Shown here: piece after piece, positions 18,974 to 29,306 of the stretch | Numbering within the stretch: position 1 is the stretch's first letter | How the letters are laid out: the number at the start of each line of letters is the position of its first letter | Source of the DNA: Chloroflexota bacterium | GTDB lineage: Bacteria > Chloroflexota > Anaerolineae > Anaerolineales > Anaerolineaceae | DNA: 64,000 bases | NCBI GenBank assembly: GCA_012517865.1 | Contig: JAAYUC010000018.1 | Span: 1 to 64,000 of the forward strand | Direction of reading: 5' to 3' | Program-made: the position numbers and the translations under genes | Notes under the pieces: generated by a model | The model's database searches: none | What the model saw: only the letters and a program-made list of their open reading frames with translations | What the model was told of the DNA's origin: nothing

Positions 18974-20869
18974 TTATTTTACCTGTTTAAGCACCCGTAT
19001 GTCGCCTTTTCGGAGCGTCACGCCCATTTCATCCAGAAACTCCAGCAGCGCGGCCGCATATTTCCTGCTGGTACCAAAGTGGTCGCGGAATTCCGCCAGA
19101 GTCAGGCTTCCGCGCGCTTGAATATGAGCTTTTACCCAGGCGGTCATCTCCTGCACGGCTGACGGCGTGAACAATACCAGCCCTGAAGCCTGGACCAGGT
19201 CGCCAGCGGCTATCAGTGCTTCCATCAATTCAGGACCCAGCAGCGCGGAGACTTCTGAGGCATCCGGCGGCGAATAAGGGCTTTCAGCGAAGCGCTGCAG
19301 CAGGCTGGAAATTTGCGCGCGTTGGTCGGCAGTGAAACGAATTTCGTGGCTTGCCAGCGATATTAGCGCGCCCCGAACAGAGACTTCCCTGACAGCGCTT
19401 AATTTTACCAGCACCGCCTCAAAAAGCTGCGGCGGCAGCTTCAGGGCGGCGCGGAGGGATTCGCGGGACATACCCGGTTTGAGAGGATTGGCCGCGTGGA
19501 AATCTGACAGGGTTTTTAGAAGGCTGGCGCGAATTTGCTGCCAGGTTTCGTTTTCCATCAAAAGGCTGCGGACAGGTTCCTTCTCCGGCTGAAGCGTCAC
19601 GATGCTGCCCTCCGCGATCAGCCGGGCGCACAGCGCCAGGCCGGCCTGGGCATCCAGGCCCGCCCTGGCAACAGCCGCCTCACCCGTGGCTGCACGCAGC
19701 GCTTTCAGGCTTTGCAGCAGCACGTCAGCTTCTTTCCCGGAGAGCAGCCTTTCCAGGTTTTGCAGCACTGTCTCTTCGAAACGTTTGTGCAGGCGCGCGG
19801 GATGCGGCTCCAATACGATTCCACCGCCCAGGGTTTCCGCGGGCGAAGGCAGGCGAACAATCAGCCTGTCTCCGCGGGCAGCCACAACCGGACTGTCAAG
19901 TTTAATCTGAAGAAAGGCCTGCTCGCCGGGTTTCAAGATGTCTTTTCCCAACAGGCGCACATTTCCCGCTCTTTCCGCTGAACCAATAAAGATTTTTACT
20001 TGGGTATTGTGCCGCAGTTCAAACGGCGCATCCGGAAGATACCTGAAGTGCACATCAAGCAGCGCAGTCGGGCTGTATGTACCCGGCCTGGCAATGACAC
20101 TCCCGCGAATGAGCTGGCTTTTTTCAATTCCGACCAGGTTAAGTGCCGTCCTGGAGCCAGGGAAGGCTTTTTGCAACTTTTGGTTGTGAGTTTGCAGTCC
20201 ACGGATGCGTCCGTTGAGTCCCTCCGGTAGGCTCACCACTTCATCCCCCACCGAAAAACTGCCGTCCAACAGCGTTCCAGTCACAACGGTTCCAAAGCCT
20301 GTAAGCGAAAACACGCGGTCAATTGGTAGGCGCGGCCTGCCAAGGTCGGGTTTTGTGGCTGTGTTTTCCAGCAGCGTTTGCAGGTTTTCGAGCAGCGCCG
20401 GGATTCCGGCACCTGTTCGCGCGGAGACTTTGATGATCGGCGCGGAATCGAGGCTTGTGCCGCGCAGCGTTTCGCGCGCTTCAAGTTCCACCAGTTCCAG
20501 CCACTCCGGGTCGGATACCAGGTCGAGCTTGGTCAGCACCACCAGACCTCTGGTGATGTGCAGGAGGTCCAGAATGGCAAGGTGTTCCCGCGTTTGCGCG
20601 GCGACACCTTCATCGGCAGCGATAATGAGAAGAACGGCATCAATGCCCCCGATGCCCGCGAGCATATTGCCGATAAAATCGCGGTGACCGGGCACATCAA
20701 TGATGCCCACTTTTTCGCCGTTTGGGAGCGTGAGGGATGCGAAACCCAGGTCGATGGTCATCTCCCGCTCGCGCTCTTCTTTCAGGCGGTCGGGATTGAT
20801 GCCAGTCAGGGCGGTGACTAAAGTTGATTTGCCGTGGTCGACGTGCCCGGCAGTCCCAACAATGTGCAC
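18974..20869 (-). CDS. selB: Selenocysteine-specific elongation factor
   Basis: GTG start at 20869 giving [23 protein letters not shown]; GTPase motifs [13 protein letters not shown] and TKLDL, C-terminal winged-helix repeats; ORF-track start at 21007 overlaps the upstream gene. Confidence 0.92.
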   Translation of the reverse strand: MHIVGTAGHVDHGKSTLVTALTGINPDRLKEEREREMTIDLGFASLTLPNGEKVGIIDVPGHRDFIGNMLAGIGGIDAVLLIIAADEGVAAQTREHLAILDLLHITRGLVVLTKLDLVSDPEWLELVELEARETLRGTSLDSAPIIKVSARTGAGIPALLENLQTLLENTATKPDLGRPRLPIDRVFSLTGFGTVVTGTLLDGSFSVGDEVVSLPEGLNGRIRGLQTHNQKLQKAFPGSRTALNLVGIEKSQLIRGSVIARPGTYSPTALLDVHFRYLPDAPFELRHNTQVKIFIGSAERAGNVRLLGKDILKPGEQAFLQIKLDSPVVAARGDRLIVRLPSPAETLGGGIVLEPHPARLHKRFEETVLQNLERLLSGKEADVLLQSLKALRAATGEAAVARAGLDAQAGLALCARLIAEGSIVTLQPEKEPVRSLLMENETWQQIRASLLKTLSDFHAANPLKPGMSRESLRAALKLPPQLFEAVLVKLSAVREVSVRGALISLASHEIRFTADQRAQISSLLQRFAESPYSPPDASEVSALLGPELMEALIAAGDLVQASGLVLFTPSAVQEMTAWVKAHIQARGSLTLAEFRDHFGTSRKYAAALLEFLDEMGVTLRKGDIRVLKQVK

Positions 20870-20873
20870 GGAA

Positions 20874-22067
20874 CTACTGGGCTTTCTTCTCCGCCAGCGG
20901 AGCCATGCTCTGAATGGATTCCTGGTAAGCGCCCAAAATATTCTGAACAAACCTGAAGGTTTCGCGGGTGAGCTTATCCAGGTCGTCGCGGGTTCGGACG
21001 GAAGCATCTTTGACCGCTTCCAGGTCTTCGCGCGCGGCGTTCAACTGCTGATTGATGATGCGCAGCTGCTCTTCCTGACCGAGCAGGTAGTTCGTCCAGC
21101 GCTTCAGGTCGTCCGCTTTAAAAGAATTCCATTCCTGTCGGAAGCGTTCGTCATTCAATCGCTGAATTTCGCTGATTTCGTTGATGCGCCGTTCAAAACG
21201 GGCAATGACTTCCTCGGCGCCGCTGATGGATTTATCTACCGCTTTTCTGGCGTTTTCCAGTTCGTCCAACTGGGAATTAAGGTTAATGTTGACCTTGTCA
21301 ATATCTGCGAAACGTTTTTCCCATTCGCGGAAAGTCTTTTCCTTGTCCAGGAGGGCGCTGTTGACTTTCTCAATGAAGACGGACTGGGCTTCTTTTCGGT
21401 CTTTCTCAAATGTTTGAAGTTCCGCGATGCGCATATCCAGGGTCCGGAAGGTATCGCTGAAGACATCGAAGCGGCTGCGGGTCTCTTCCACGCGCTTACG
21501 GTGGGCGACCAATTCACCCTGGAAGTCGTTTAGGCGCTTATTCTCCTGGCGGTAGTTTTCTTCCAACAGATGCAAGGAGCGGCGGTATTCTTCATCAAAG
21601 CGGCTCACTTCCTGAATTTTGACCTTCAGCTCCTCCAGCAATCTGGCAAGGCGGGCATCTTCCACTTTATTGGCTTTGATTTCGTTCCGGATTGGTTCGA
21701 ATTGTTCAGAAAATTGATAGACCTCGTTGAGTGACCTTCTGATGGTGTTTGTCTCCAACTTAATACGTTTGACGGCTTCGTTTAAATTCATTTCCGCGCG
21801 TTCGTTCACGTCGCGCACCTGTTTTGTCAGGTCGATGTTCAGGCGCTCGATGCGGTTGTCATATTTATCCAGGCTGGCAAGTTGATTCTTTAATGCACTG
21901 ATTTCCTGCTCCAGTTCTTTCATCTGTTTTCGCAGGGCGATATTCTCACTCTCCAGCCCTGTCAGGCGGTTTTGCAGCGCGGCCAGGTTGGTCTTATCGT
22001 TGCGGCGTTCGTTATCCAGCCACTCCACTCTTTTTTCAAGTTGTTCAAAACTTGTAATTTCGTCCAT
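20874..22067 (-). CDS. Long coiled-coil protein of unknown function
   Basis: 397 aa, heptad-rich, almost no predicted globular region. Confidence 0.75.
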   Translation of the reverse strand: MDEITSFEQLEKRVEWLDNERRNDKTNLAALQNRLTGLESENIALRKQMKELEQEISALKNQLASLDKYDNRIERLNIDLTKQVRDVNERAEMNLNEAVKRIKLETNTIRRSLNEVYQFSEQFEPIRNEIKANKVEDARLARLLEELKVKIQEVSRFDEEYRRSLHLLEENYRQENKRLNDFQGELVAHRKRVEETRSRFDVFSDTFRTLDMRIAELQTFEKDRKEAQSVFIEKVNSALLDKEKTFREWEKRFADIDKVNINLNSQLDELENARKAVDKSISGAEEVIARFERRINEISEIQRLNDERFRQEWNSFKADDLKRWTNYLLGQEEQLRIINQQLNAAREDLEAVKDASVRTRDDLDKLTRETFRFVQNILGAYQESIQSMAPLAEKKAQ

Positions 22068-22126
22068 TTTTCACCTGTTCCGTATTGGGTTCTTGTACCT
22101 GATTATACACATTTCCCACAGCGGTC

Positions 22127-23545
22127 TTACGGCATGGGAACAAGCTGGCTGAAGGGAGAAAGTATCTCTAAGAAGCGCGGCACCAGTATCTGTGTGGACA
22201 GGCCCATGGTTAGCATCAACAAAAAGAGCGCTGCCATCAGGATGACAAAACCGGTCTTTTCTCGCACGGGGAGGGATTCAACAGCATCAGGTTTTTCGAG
22301 GGAGAATACCCGCATTAAGCGGGCAGCATTAATCAGCAAGCCAAGGCTGCCGGCAAGAACCCATCCCAGCAAATGCGGGTCCAGCCGGGCGGTCAGCAGC
22401 CAGAGCATTTGCTTGTGTGGGAAAAGCGGTAAAAGCGGCAGACCCAGCAGACTGAATGTTCCAATGAGTATCCCTCCGGTGACAAGCGGCCTTCTTTTGA
22501 ACAGACCCTCCTGGGCTTTGTAGTCCAGCGCCTCTGGATGCTGGTGCTGAGTCAGTGCCGAAAGCGCAAGGCCGACGACAGCATAGCTCAGGACGCGCGG
22601 AACAAAGAGCATTGCCAGATAATTCAAGCCTCCGGTGCGGGCAAGGCCGATGGCCAGCAGGGAATAGCCGGTTTCAAACAGTATCAGATACCCGAAAGCT
22701 TTACCCAAATTGTTTTGAACAGCGGAAAGCAGTCCGGCGACCGCGATCATAATCACCCCAATCCACCGCAGGCCGCTAAAAAGCACGGGCAGATTGCGCA
22801 GCCAGGCATATTGGTCCAGAAAATGAAGCAGAAAAACGGAAAGCGCGCTCTGCAGAGCGGCGAGCAGAAAACTTAATGCCCAGGGGTGGCTTTTTTCGCT
22901 GATCATGGGTATCCAGGAATGGAAAGGGAAAGCCCCAATCCACAGCGCGAAGCCAAAAAGAACCAGCATCGCTGAGCGTACAATCAGCGGATTCGCGGAT
23001 GGGGCGGAGCCAATGCCGGAAAGCATCCAACCGGTAAGCAAAATCAGCGGCAGCGCCAGCGTTTGAAAAACCAGATAGCGCAGTACTCCGCGCTCAGTAC
23101 GCACCCCCCGCGGTGAAAGCAGCGGTATGCTGAGCAGGGCAATCAGTTCTATGAATACCGCGGCATAGAGGAATGGGTTCACGGAAAGAGTTGCAATCCA
23201 CAGGACGCTAATTCCAAGCGAGAGGACATTAAACCACAGGCTCGGCCTAAAAAGCGTGCTTCCAAGATTCCATAGGAAGGTGATGCCGTACAATAAGGCA
23301 ACCATGGTCAGCTGGCTGCCTGTGATTTGCAGGCTTCTGCCGAAAATTACCAGCGTGCTCGCGATTTCCAGACGCCGGTCGGGCAGAAGGAAACTCAGGT
23401 CGCGCGGAAAAATCAGTGCCAGCACCGCGAGCAGCAAGCTGAAAACAGAAGCAAGGATGCCGGATAGTATGGGTTTTTTGCGCGTAAAAACCAGGAGTAG
23501 CGCAAATCCGAGCGGGATAACAATCCATATCAGCGGAGTGCTCAT
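22127..23545 (-). CDS. Proton-conducting membrane transporter family protein (NuoN/HyfB-like)
   Basis: 472 aa polytopic; FGFALWIGAFPFHSWIPMISEKSHPWALSFLLAALQSALSVFLL antiporter-like core. Confidence 0.82.
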   Translation of the reverse strand: MSTPLIWIVIPLGFALLLVFTRKKPILSGILASVFSLLLAVLALIFPRDLSFLLPDRRLEIASTLVIFGRSLQITGSQLTMVALLYGITFLWNLGSTLFRPSLWFNVLSLGISVLWIATLSVNPFLYAAVFIELIALLSIPLLSPRGVRTERGVLRYLVFQTLALPLILLTGWMLSGIGSAPSANPLIVRSAMLVLFGFALWIGAFPFHSWIPMISEKSHPWALSFLLAALQSALSVFLLHFLDQYAWLRNLPVLFSGLRWIGVIMIAVAGLLSAVQNNLGKAFGYLILFETGYSLLAIGLARTGGLNYLAMLFVPRVLSYAVVGLALSALTQHQHPEALDYKAQEGLFKRRPLVTGGILIGTFSLLGLPLLPLFPHKQMLWLLTARLDPHLLGWVLAGSLGLLINAARLMRVFSLEKPDAVESLPVREKTGFVILMAALFLLMLTMGLSTQILVPRFLEILSPFSQLVPMP

Positions 23546-24144
23546 GGTTCTCTCAACTCCGCGTCCTTAATCACGAAGAAGGCGCCAACCAAGGCCAGGC
23601 CCAGGTTCACCCCGGCAAAGAGCGCTTCGAGGAGGATGGAAAGTTCCAGGCTGGCATAGAGCAATTCCACGCCGGAAAGGAAGGTAAGAAGTCCGATGAT
23701 GACATAAAATGGTTCGGAAATCATGCTTGCCTGGAGCAGTCCCAGCACCGCCAGGCCAAACACAGCGAGCAGAATCGGCAGCGAAGTCTGTGGGAATACG
23801 AGCGACTGTAAACTGGGTGTAAATACAGCCAGGAAAGCAACAGCGAATAATCCAGCTGCCAGCCTGAAAACTTCCCCCGCGCTAAATTTGAAAAAGCCCG
23901 TCACTTTGCGCACTTCTCCTTCGGTGATGAGGGAAAGGAAGAGGGTCAGGGTCACCATCCAGCCAACTAAAAGCTTGACCACTGCCAGACTGGCAGGGCG
24001 CACCGTGCAGAGCAGCACAAATACTGCCAGGTACTGAACCGTGAGGGCTGCCGCGTTGACAATCCAGACGCGTCGGGTGAGATTGGTTCCAGCTGCCAGA
24101 AGGGCCAGTACCGCTGGAATGTACATCCAGGCCGCGCTGTTCAT
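23542..24144 (-). CDS. Hydrogenase-4 component E (HyfE)/NuoK-like membrane protein
   Basis: 200 aa from MNSAAWMYI; start overlaps stop of the upstream gene (ATGA); polytopic with conserved-looking Glu in TMs. Confidence 0.65.
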   Translation of the reverse strand: MNSAAWMYIPAVLALLAAGTNLTRRVWIVNAAALTVQYLAVFVLLCTVRPASLAVVKLLVGWMVTLTLFLSLITEGEVRKVTGFFKFSAGEVFRLAAGLFAVAFLAVFTPSLQSLVFPQTSLPILLAVFGLAVLGLLQASMISEPFYVIIGLLTFLSGVELLYASLELSILLEALFAGVNLGLALVGAFFVIKDAELREP

Positions 24145-25751
24145 GGGGTCACCCCCGAAAGGAAAAGTGTAATCAGGACGGCCAGGAACACAAGCGACCA
24201 AAGGATGCCGCCTTCACTGTCCATAATCTGGTTAACAAGACCCACAAGTGCGGCAAAGCGTTCCAACAACCAGGCAAATGCCTGATAGAGCCACCGCAAG
24301 CTGAGCACTTGTTGGAATGATTTAAGTAAAAAATTCCACAGGCGGAAAAACGGCAGGTTGTTCGCGATACTGGACAGCGGCAACCTGGCCGCCCATTTGC
24401 GATAAAGGAAGGTGCCAAGAAGGGTTAGAGCCAGGCTGGCAAGGCTTGCCCACCAGACTCCCAGGGTCAGAATGCCCGGCCATCCGGCCAGCCCGATGAT
24501 GATGATGGTCTGGACAATCAGAATAAGACCCAGCGGATAGGTAATGCGGGCGTGTTTTTCAAGGCCGGTAACCGTGCCGCTGATTTCAAAAGCGTGGCGT
24601 ATAAAACCAAGCACCAGGAGGGCGTGCGAAAGGAGCATGACTGCTCCACTGAGCGTGAACTTCTCCCCGAGCAAACCGTTCCAACCGCTGGCTGCGAGCG
24701 TGTAAGGCAGAGCGCTTAGGCCAATCAGACCGAGCAGCGGGAGAAAACGAATGCGCCGGATGGGTGGGTCGAAAAGAAAAAGCACCCCACCGCTCAGCAA
24801 AAGAGCGACGCCCCAAACCCGGCTGGTTTCCGCGCGGTCATTCAACGCGCAGGTAATCGCAAAGGACGCCAGAGCGACAATCCAAAAAGGGAGGGTTTCG
24901 TGCTGGCTTTTGCCGGTCAGCCACATGGCGGAAGCATAGAGCGCGGCAATGCTCGCGAGTACCAGCAGGAGAGTGTGCAAGCTGCTTTTAGCGGGCAAAA
25001 AACCCTCTGGAAGCCGCGCGATGAGCGCCAGGCTGGAAGCAACCGGCGCCAGGCGGATAAGCAGCGCCGAGCCCTGTTTGGCGGTTCTGCTGTTCAGCGC
25101 GGGCAAGTTCAGGGGCAGTACTCCCAGACGCAATCCGGCTGCCAAAAGGAAATAGATGCCGGCGTTCTGGGGTATCTGTGCCAGTCCGAAGGCGGGCAAG
25201 GTTTTCCAGCCTGCCACTGTTCCTGCCGCGAGGGCTATCACGCTCAGGATGCGCACACTTAGAAAACCTGCCAGTCCGGCGTCTGTGTTTCGTTCAGGAC
25301 GGTTCTGATAGAGGTGAATGAACTCGATGGTATCGATGACCACCCAGGCAAACATCAAAGTGAGCGGGTCGCCGGCCAGCAGCCCCACCAAATTAAGGGC
25401 AGTAATCGCGATCGCGCCTGCCCAGGAATCTGGGGATGACGGCAAAAAGCTGCGGGTGGAATCCGTCAGGATTACCGCCGTGCAAAGCGTCACCAGGGAA
25501 ACAGCGTACGGCCAGTTTTCATAATTGATCGCGAGGCTGGGGGCTGAATAAAAAAGGGCGTCGGGTTTCCACGGCGGCAGTGCGAAATCCAATGGTAGGT
25601 AGAGCCTGAGCACAAAAAAAGCCAGCCAGGCAGCCAACGCGCTGATTAAGGCGATCATCCAGGCGCGCGAAACCTTGGGTTTTACGGCGTTGAAGATTGT
25701 GATGGCAGCCGACGCAGCCAGCAGCACCAGGATGAGCAGGGGGATTACCAC
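24141..25751 (-). CDS. NuoL/M/HyfF-like proton-conducting membrane transporter
   Basis: 536 aa polytopic; FAWVVIDTIEFIHLY, LRLGVLPLN, LGEKFTLSGA segments in antiporter-like order. Confidence 0.75.
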   Translation of the reverse strand: MVIPLLILVLLAASAAITIFNAVKPKVSRAWMIALISALAAWLAFFVLRLYLPLDFALPPWKPDALFYSAPSLAINYENWPYAVSLVTLCTAVILTDSTRSFLPSSPDSWAGAIAITALNLVGLLAGDPLTLMFAWVVIDTIEFIHLYQNRPERNTDAGLAGFLSVRILSVIALAAGTVAGWKTLPAFGLAQIPQNAGIYFLLAAGLRLGVLPLNLPALNSRTAKQGSALLIRLAPVASSLALIARLPEGFLPAKSSLHTLLLVLASIAALYASAMWLTGKSQHETLPFWIVALASFAITCALNDRAETSRVWGVALLLSGGVLFLFDPPIRRIRFLPLLGLIGLSALPYTLAASGWNGLLGEKFTLSGAVMLLSHALLVLGFIRHAFEISGTVTGLEKHARITYPLGLILIVQTIIIIGLAGWPGILTLGVWWASLASLALTLLGTFLYRKWAARLPLSSIANNLPFFRLWNFLLKSFQQVLSLRWLYQAFAWLLERFAALVGLVNQIMDSEGGILWSLVFLAVLITLFLSGVTP

Positions 25752-25772
25752 AAGTCCTCAGCAAGAAACAAT

Positions 25773-27188
25773 TTAGATGACCTCTCCACGCTGGCGGCGC
25801 AGGAACTGCCCCATCCCCGCGCGTCCGCGCCATTCTCCATCCCTCACTATCCATTCTCCGCGCAGAAAAACCTGCCGCGGAAAGCCGGTCAGCTGCCAGC
25901 CTTCATAGAGGTTGTAATCCGTGCGGTGTTTGGCGGTCCCAACGCCGTAGTTGACGCGCATTTCCGGGTCCCAAATGGCGATATCTGCGTCGGAGCCGGG
26001 CTTGAGGCAGCCTTTTTTGGGGTAGAGACCAAAAATCCGAGCGGGGTTGGCCGCGGTGAGCGCCGCGAACTGATTTGGGGTAATGCGACCCGAGCGCACG
26101 GCATGCGTCCAAAAAACCGGCAGGCGGTCCCCAACGCCTGGAACGCCGTTGGGCACGCGCGTGAAGCATCCCCGGCCCAATTCCTTGCCAGGCAGGGCAA
26201 CGAGTTCGTCTTCATACGCGATTGCTTTTGTCCCATCATAAAAGAACGGACAATGGTCGGTTGCCAGCACCTGGATAGTGCCGTTTTCCAGACCCTGCCA
26301 AAGGCCTTGCTGGTCCGCGGGGCTTCGCAGCGGCGGCGAGCACAGCCATTTGGTTCCGTCAGGCCGCTCAAGGTCCTGCTCGGTAAAAAACAGGTATTGC
26401 GGGCAGGTTTCACCCATCACGCGGACGCCGTGGGCGCGTCCGTACGCCAGCTGGTCCACTTCGCCGGCCACATTCATATGCACCAGATACACCGGTGCCT
26501 CCGCCTGGGCTGCCAGCGCGACAGCGCGCAGGCTGGCTTCCACTTCGCCCCAGGCAGGGCGTGTGCGCGCGTGCCAAACCGGCGAAGTGCGCCCCTGTTC
26601 GAGCGCCTCGGCTGTAAGCACTTCAATCACATCGCCGTTTTCGGCATGAACGAGCGTGAGCAATCCAAGCCGCGCGGCCGCGCGCATGGTTTGGAAAATC
26701 TCCCCGTCGCCGAGCCGCAGGCGATTGTTATAAGCAGTGAAGACTTTAATGCTGGTGATGCCCTGACCTGGAAGGTCTGCCAGCTCTTCCAGCACCTGAC
26801 TGGAAAAGCGGGTGATGTTCATGTGCAGGCCGTAATCCACGCTGGCAGTTCCCCGGGCTTCCGGCAGCTTTCGGCTGATGTTCTCCGAAAGGCTGCCTTC
26901 GTCCTGCGCCACAAAGTCAATCAGGCAGGTAGTGCCGCCAATAGCAGCAGCTTTGCCAGCGGTGTAGTAGTCATCACTGGAACGCGTTCCCATCATGGGC
27001 AGGTTGATATGCACATGCGGGTCGATGCCGCCGGGCAGCACAACCATGCCTGCCGCGTCAATCACTTCCGCGTCCGGGCAGGAAAGGCCGGGTTCCACAC
27101 GCGCGATTGTCTCGCCTTCAATCAGAATATCCGCTTTCAGGCTGTTTTCGGCGCTGACAATTGTTCCGTTTTTAATGAGTTTTCGCAT
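25773..27188 (-). CDS. Dihydropyrimidinase/hydantoinase
   Basis: 471 aa; GGIDPHVHINLP, GITSIKVFTAY, ATDHCPF; cyclic amidohydrolase family. Confidence 0.92.
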   Translation of the reverse strand: MRKLIKNGTIVSAENSLKADILIEGETIARVEPGLSCPDAEVIDAAGMVVLPGGIDPHVHINLPMMGTRSSDDYYTAGKAAAIGGTTCLIDFVAQDEGSLSENISRKLPEARGTASVDYGLHMNITRFSSQVLEELADLPGQGITSIKVFTAYNNRLRLGDGEIFQTMRAAARLGLLTLVHAENGDVIEVLTAEALEQGRTSPVWHARTRPAWGEVEASLRAVALAAQAEAPVYLVHMNVAGEVDQLAYGRAHGVRVMGETCPQYLFFTEQDLERPDGTKWLCSPPLRSPADQQGLWQGLENGTIQVLATDHCPFFYDGTKAIAYEDELVALPGKELGRGCFTRVPNGVPGVGDRLPVFWTHAVRSGRITPNQFAALTAANPARIFGLYPKKGCLKPGSDADIAIWDPEMRVNYGVGTAKHRTDYNLYEGWQLTGFPRQVFLRGEWIVRDGEWRGRAGMGQFLRRQRGEVI

Positions 27189-27245
27189 TTTTGCCCCGGT
27201 CTGGTAAATGAGCTGGCAATTTCTGATTTCGAAATTGCATCAGCG

Positions 27246-27824
27246 CTAATCGGATTTTTGACTAAGGAAGCCTCCGCTGAAAAGCGCGAGAATTGCTGGG
27301 TCTACTGGTATTTGCGGCAGTTCAGCCGCCTGGTATTCATTGGCTTTTAACGCGCGTTCCCGCAGTGACTGCCAGAGAACGGCGCGTTCCTCGTCGTGAA
27401 CCGGTAAATCTGCCAGCACCGCTGCTGTTCGTACGCGCCCGTAGGTGGTGTAGAAAAAAGTGATCCGTTTCCAGCTGTCCGCCAGGATGGGATTGGGGAG
27501 TTCCTGCAGCGGACCGAGTTGAAGTTTAAAGTACTCCTCCAGCGCGCGGGGATGGTCCGGCTGGTCGCGCAGCAGTTCTACGCGGGTGGTCAGCTCGTGC
27601 CCCAAAATCGGAGCAATCCAGCGAATTTGCCAGCGGTCCTCCGGCCTGAACGCGCCCGTCTGGTAGAGCGCCAGGTAATCCACCGAAATCACCTTTGGCG
27701 CGCTCTTCAGCGGAATGCGGTACCACCCCAACAGTCTGGCAATTTCCAGGTCGCGTTGGTCCCGCGCAATCGCGACAAGGACCAGCGCGGTATCAGGCGG
27801 AGCTGCGGTTTTCGGGCTCATCAC
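27246..27824 (-). CDS. Conserved hypothetical protein
   Basis: 192 aa ORF in a tightly packed operon; no confident family assignment. Confidence 0.7.
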   Translation of the reverse strand: MMSPKTAAPPDTALVLVAIARDQRDLEIARLLGWYRIPLKSAPKVISVDYLALYQTGAFRPEDRWQIRWIAPILGHELTTRVELLRDQPDHPRALEEYFKLQLGPLQELPNPILADSWKRITFFYTTYGRVRTAAVLADLPVHDEERAVLWQSLRERALKANEYQAAELPQIPVDPAILALFSGGFLSQKSD

Positions 27825-27832
27825 AGGTATTA

Positions 27833-29293
27833 TCAGGCCGCGGCGCGGTTGAATTCCTCAATCAGGGCGTCAATTTCCGGCGCCTGAGCCTGGATTTCCA
27901 GCCAGTAATCCGGGTCGTACCACTGCGCCTGGATTTCTTCATAAGTTTTGCCTTGCTGCTCCACCCAGGTGTAGTACTTCAGGTTGTGGATGCGTTTGCG
28001 GTCGTAAAAGCTCAGTTCCTGCATGTAATCAATCGGCTGACCTTTCAAATACCGGGCATCGTCGGCCACGGCGTTGGCGGAGGTGTACTCACCGTATTGC
28101 TCATGCATTTCGCGCAAACGACTCTGATAGAGGTCCATGGAATCGGTCAGGACGGTCACAACAATATCCTTGTTCGTGAGTTCGTTGTATTTCGCGAACT
28201 TTATCGAAGAAAGCAGATTGGAGATGCCGGAAAAACCGAGCATATCCAACTGACTCACCAGTGCTTCATCCACGCCGCTGTCTATCAGGTGCTGCCGGCC
28301 GGCAGGCTCATTGAATAACCGGGCAAGATTGACCACAGCCTGGTCATTGATGGCCGTAATGAAATCGGTATTGCGCACGTTGTGAATCCAGGGGACATGC
28401 TTATCCCCGATGCCTTCGATGCGGTGCGCGCCAAAGCCGTTGTTCAGCAGAGTCGGGCATTCCTGCGCTTCGCTGGCCACGATTTTGCTGGCCGGGAAGC
28501 GCTGTTTAAGGTAGTCCCCGGCCGCGATAGTGCCAGCCGAACCGGTGGCGGAAACAAATCCGCGGTATGCGTTTCCTGGCCGGCTGATATCGCCCACCAC
28601 TTCCTCAACCGCGCTGCCGGTTATCGTGTAGTGCCACAGGTAGTTGCCAAATTCCTCGAACTGATTAAAGATGACCAGGTCCTCGCCGCTGCGGCGCAGT
28701 TCCCAGCATTTGTCAAAGATTTCTTTGACATTCGATTCACTGCCCGGGGTAGAAATCACTTCGCTGGCAATCTTGCTAAGCCATTCAAAGCGCTCGCGGC
28801 TCATGCCCTCCGGTAAAATCGCGATGGATTCGCAGCCCAGCAGATAGGAGTCATACGCGCCGCCCCGGCAGTAATTGCCCGTGGAAGGCCAGACCGCTTT
28901 CTGACGGGTCGGGTCAAATTGACCGGTCACCAAGCGCGGGACCAGGCAGCCAAAGGCCGCGCCCACCTTGTGGCAGCCGGTCGGAAACCACTTGCCAACC
29001 AGCGCCACAATGCGCGCCGGCACGCCTGTGAGTTCGGATGGAAATTCCAGGTAGTTGACCTTCCCAAACAACCCTCCCTGGGAGCGGGGTTCGTTATGCC
29101 AGGTAATCCGGAACAAATTCAGTGGGTTCAAATCCCACAACCCCACTTCCCGCAGTTGTTCCAGGATTTTGGCTGGAATCAACGCGGGGTTTTTTTGTTG
29201 GGCAAGCGTCGGGATGTAAAATCTCTTCTCGCGTACGCGTTTGAGTGTGCGCTGCAGGTTTTCCGTATTGGTGGTCAGGTCAATTTTGGTCAT
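27833..29293 (-). CDS. PLP-dependent enzyme, cysteine synthase-like fold
   Basis: 486 aa from MTKIDLTTNTENLQ; WFPTGCHKVGAAFG (likely PLP Lys), PSTGNYCRGGAYDS, SATGSAGTIAAGDYL. Confidence 0.85.
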   Translation of the reverse strand: MTKIDLTTNTENLQRTLKRVREKRFYIPTLAQQKNPALIPAKILEQLREVGLWDLNPLNLFRITWHNEPRSQGGLFGKVNYLEFPSELTGVPARIVALVGKWFPTGCHKVGAAFGCLVPRLVTGQFDPTRQKAVWPSTGNYCRGGAYDSYLLGCESIAILPEGMSRERFEWLSKIASEVISTPGSESNVKEIFDKCWELRRSGEDLVIFNQFEEFGNYLWHYTITGSAVEEVVGDISRPGNAYRGFVSATGSAGTIAAGDYLKQRFPASKIVASEAQECPTLLNNGFGAHRIEGIGDKHVPWIHNVRNTDFITAINDQAVVNLARLFNEPAGRQHLIDSGVDEALVSQLDMLGFSGISNLLSSIKFAKYNELTNKDIVVTVLTDSMDLYQSRLREMHEQYGEYTSANAVADDARYLKGQPIDYMQELSFYDRKRIHNLKYYTWVEQQGKTYEEIQAQWYDPDYWLEIQAQAPEIDALIEEFNRAAA

Positions 29294-29306
29294 TTTTGCT
29301 CCAGGT

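Noticed and set aside
25926-27350. 474-aa plus-strand ORF
   Set aside because: Antisense to hydantoinase; no recognisable motifs, composition typical of shadow ORFs.
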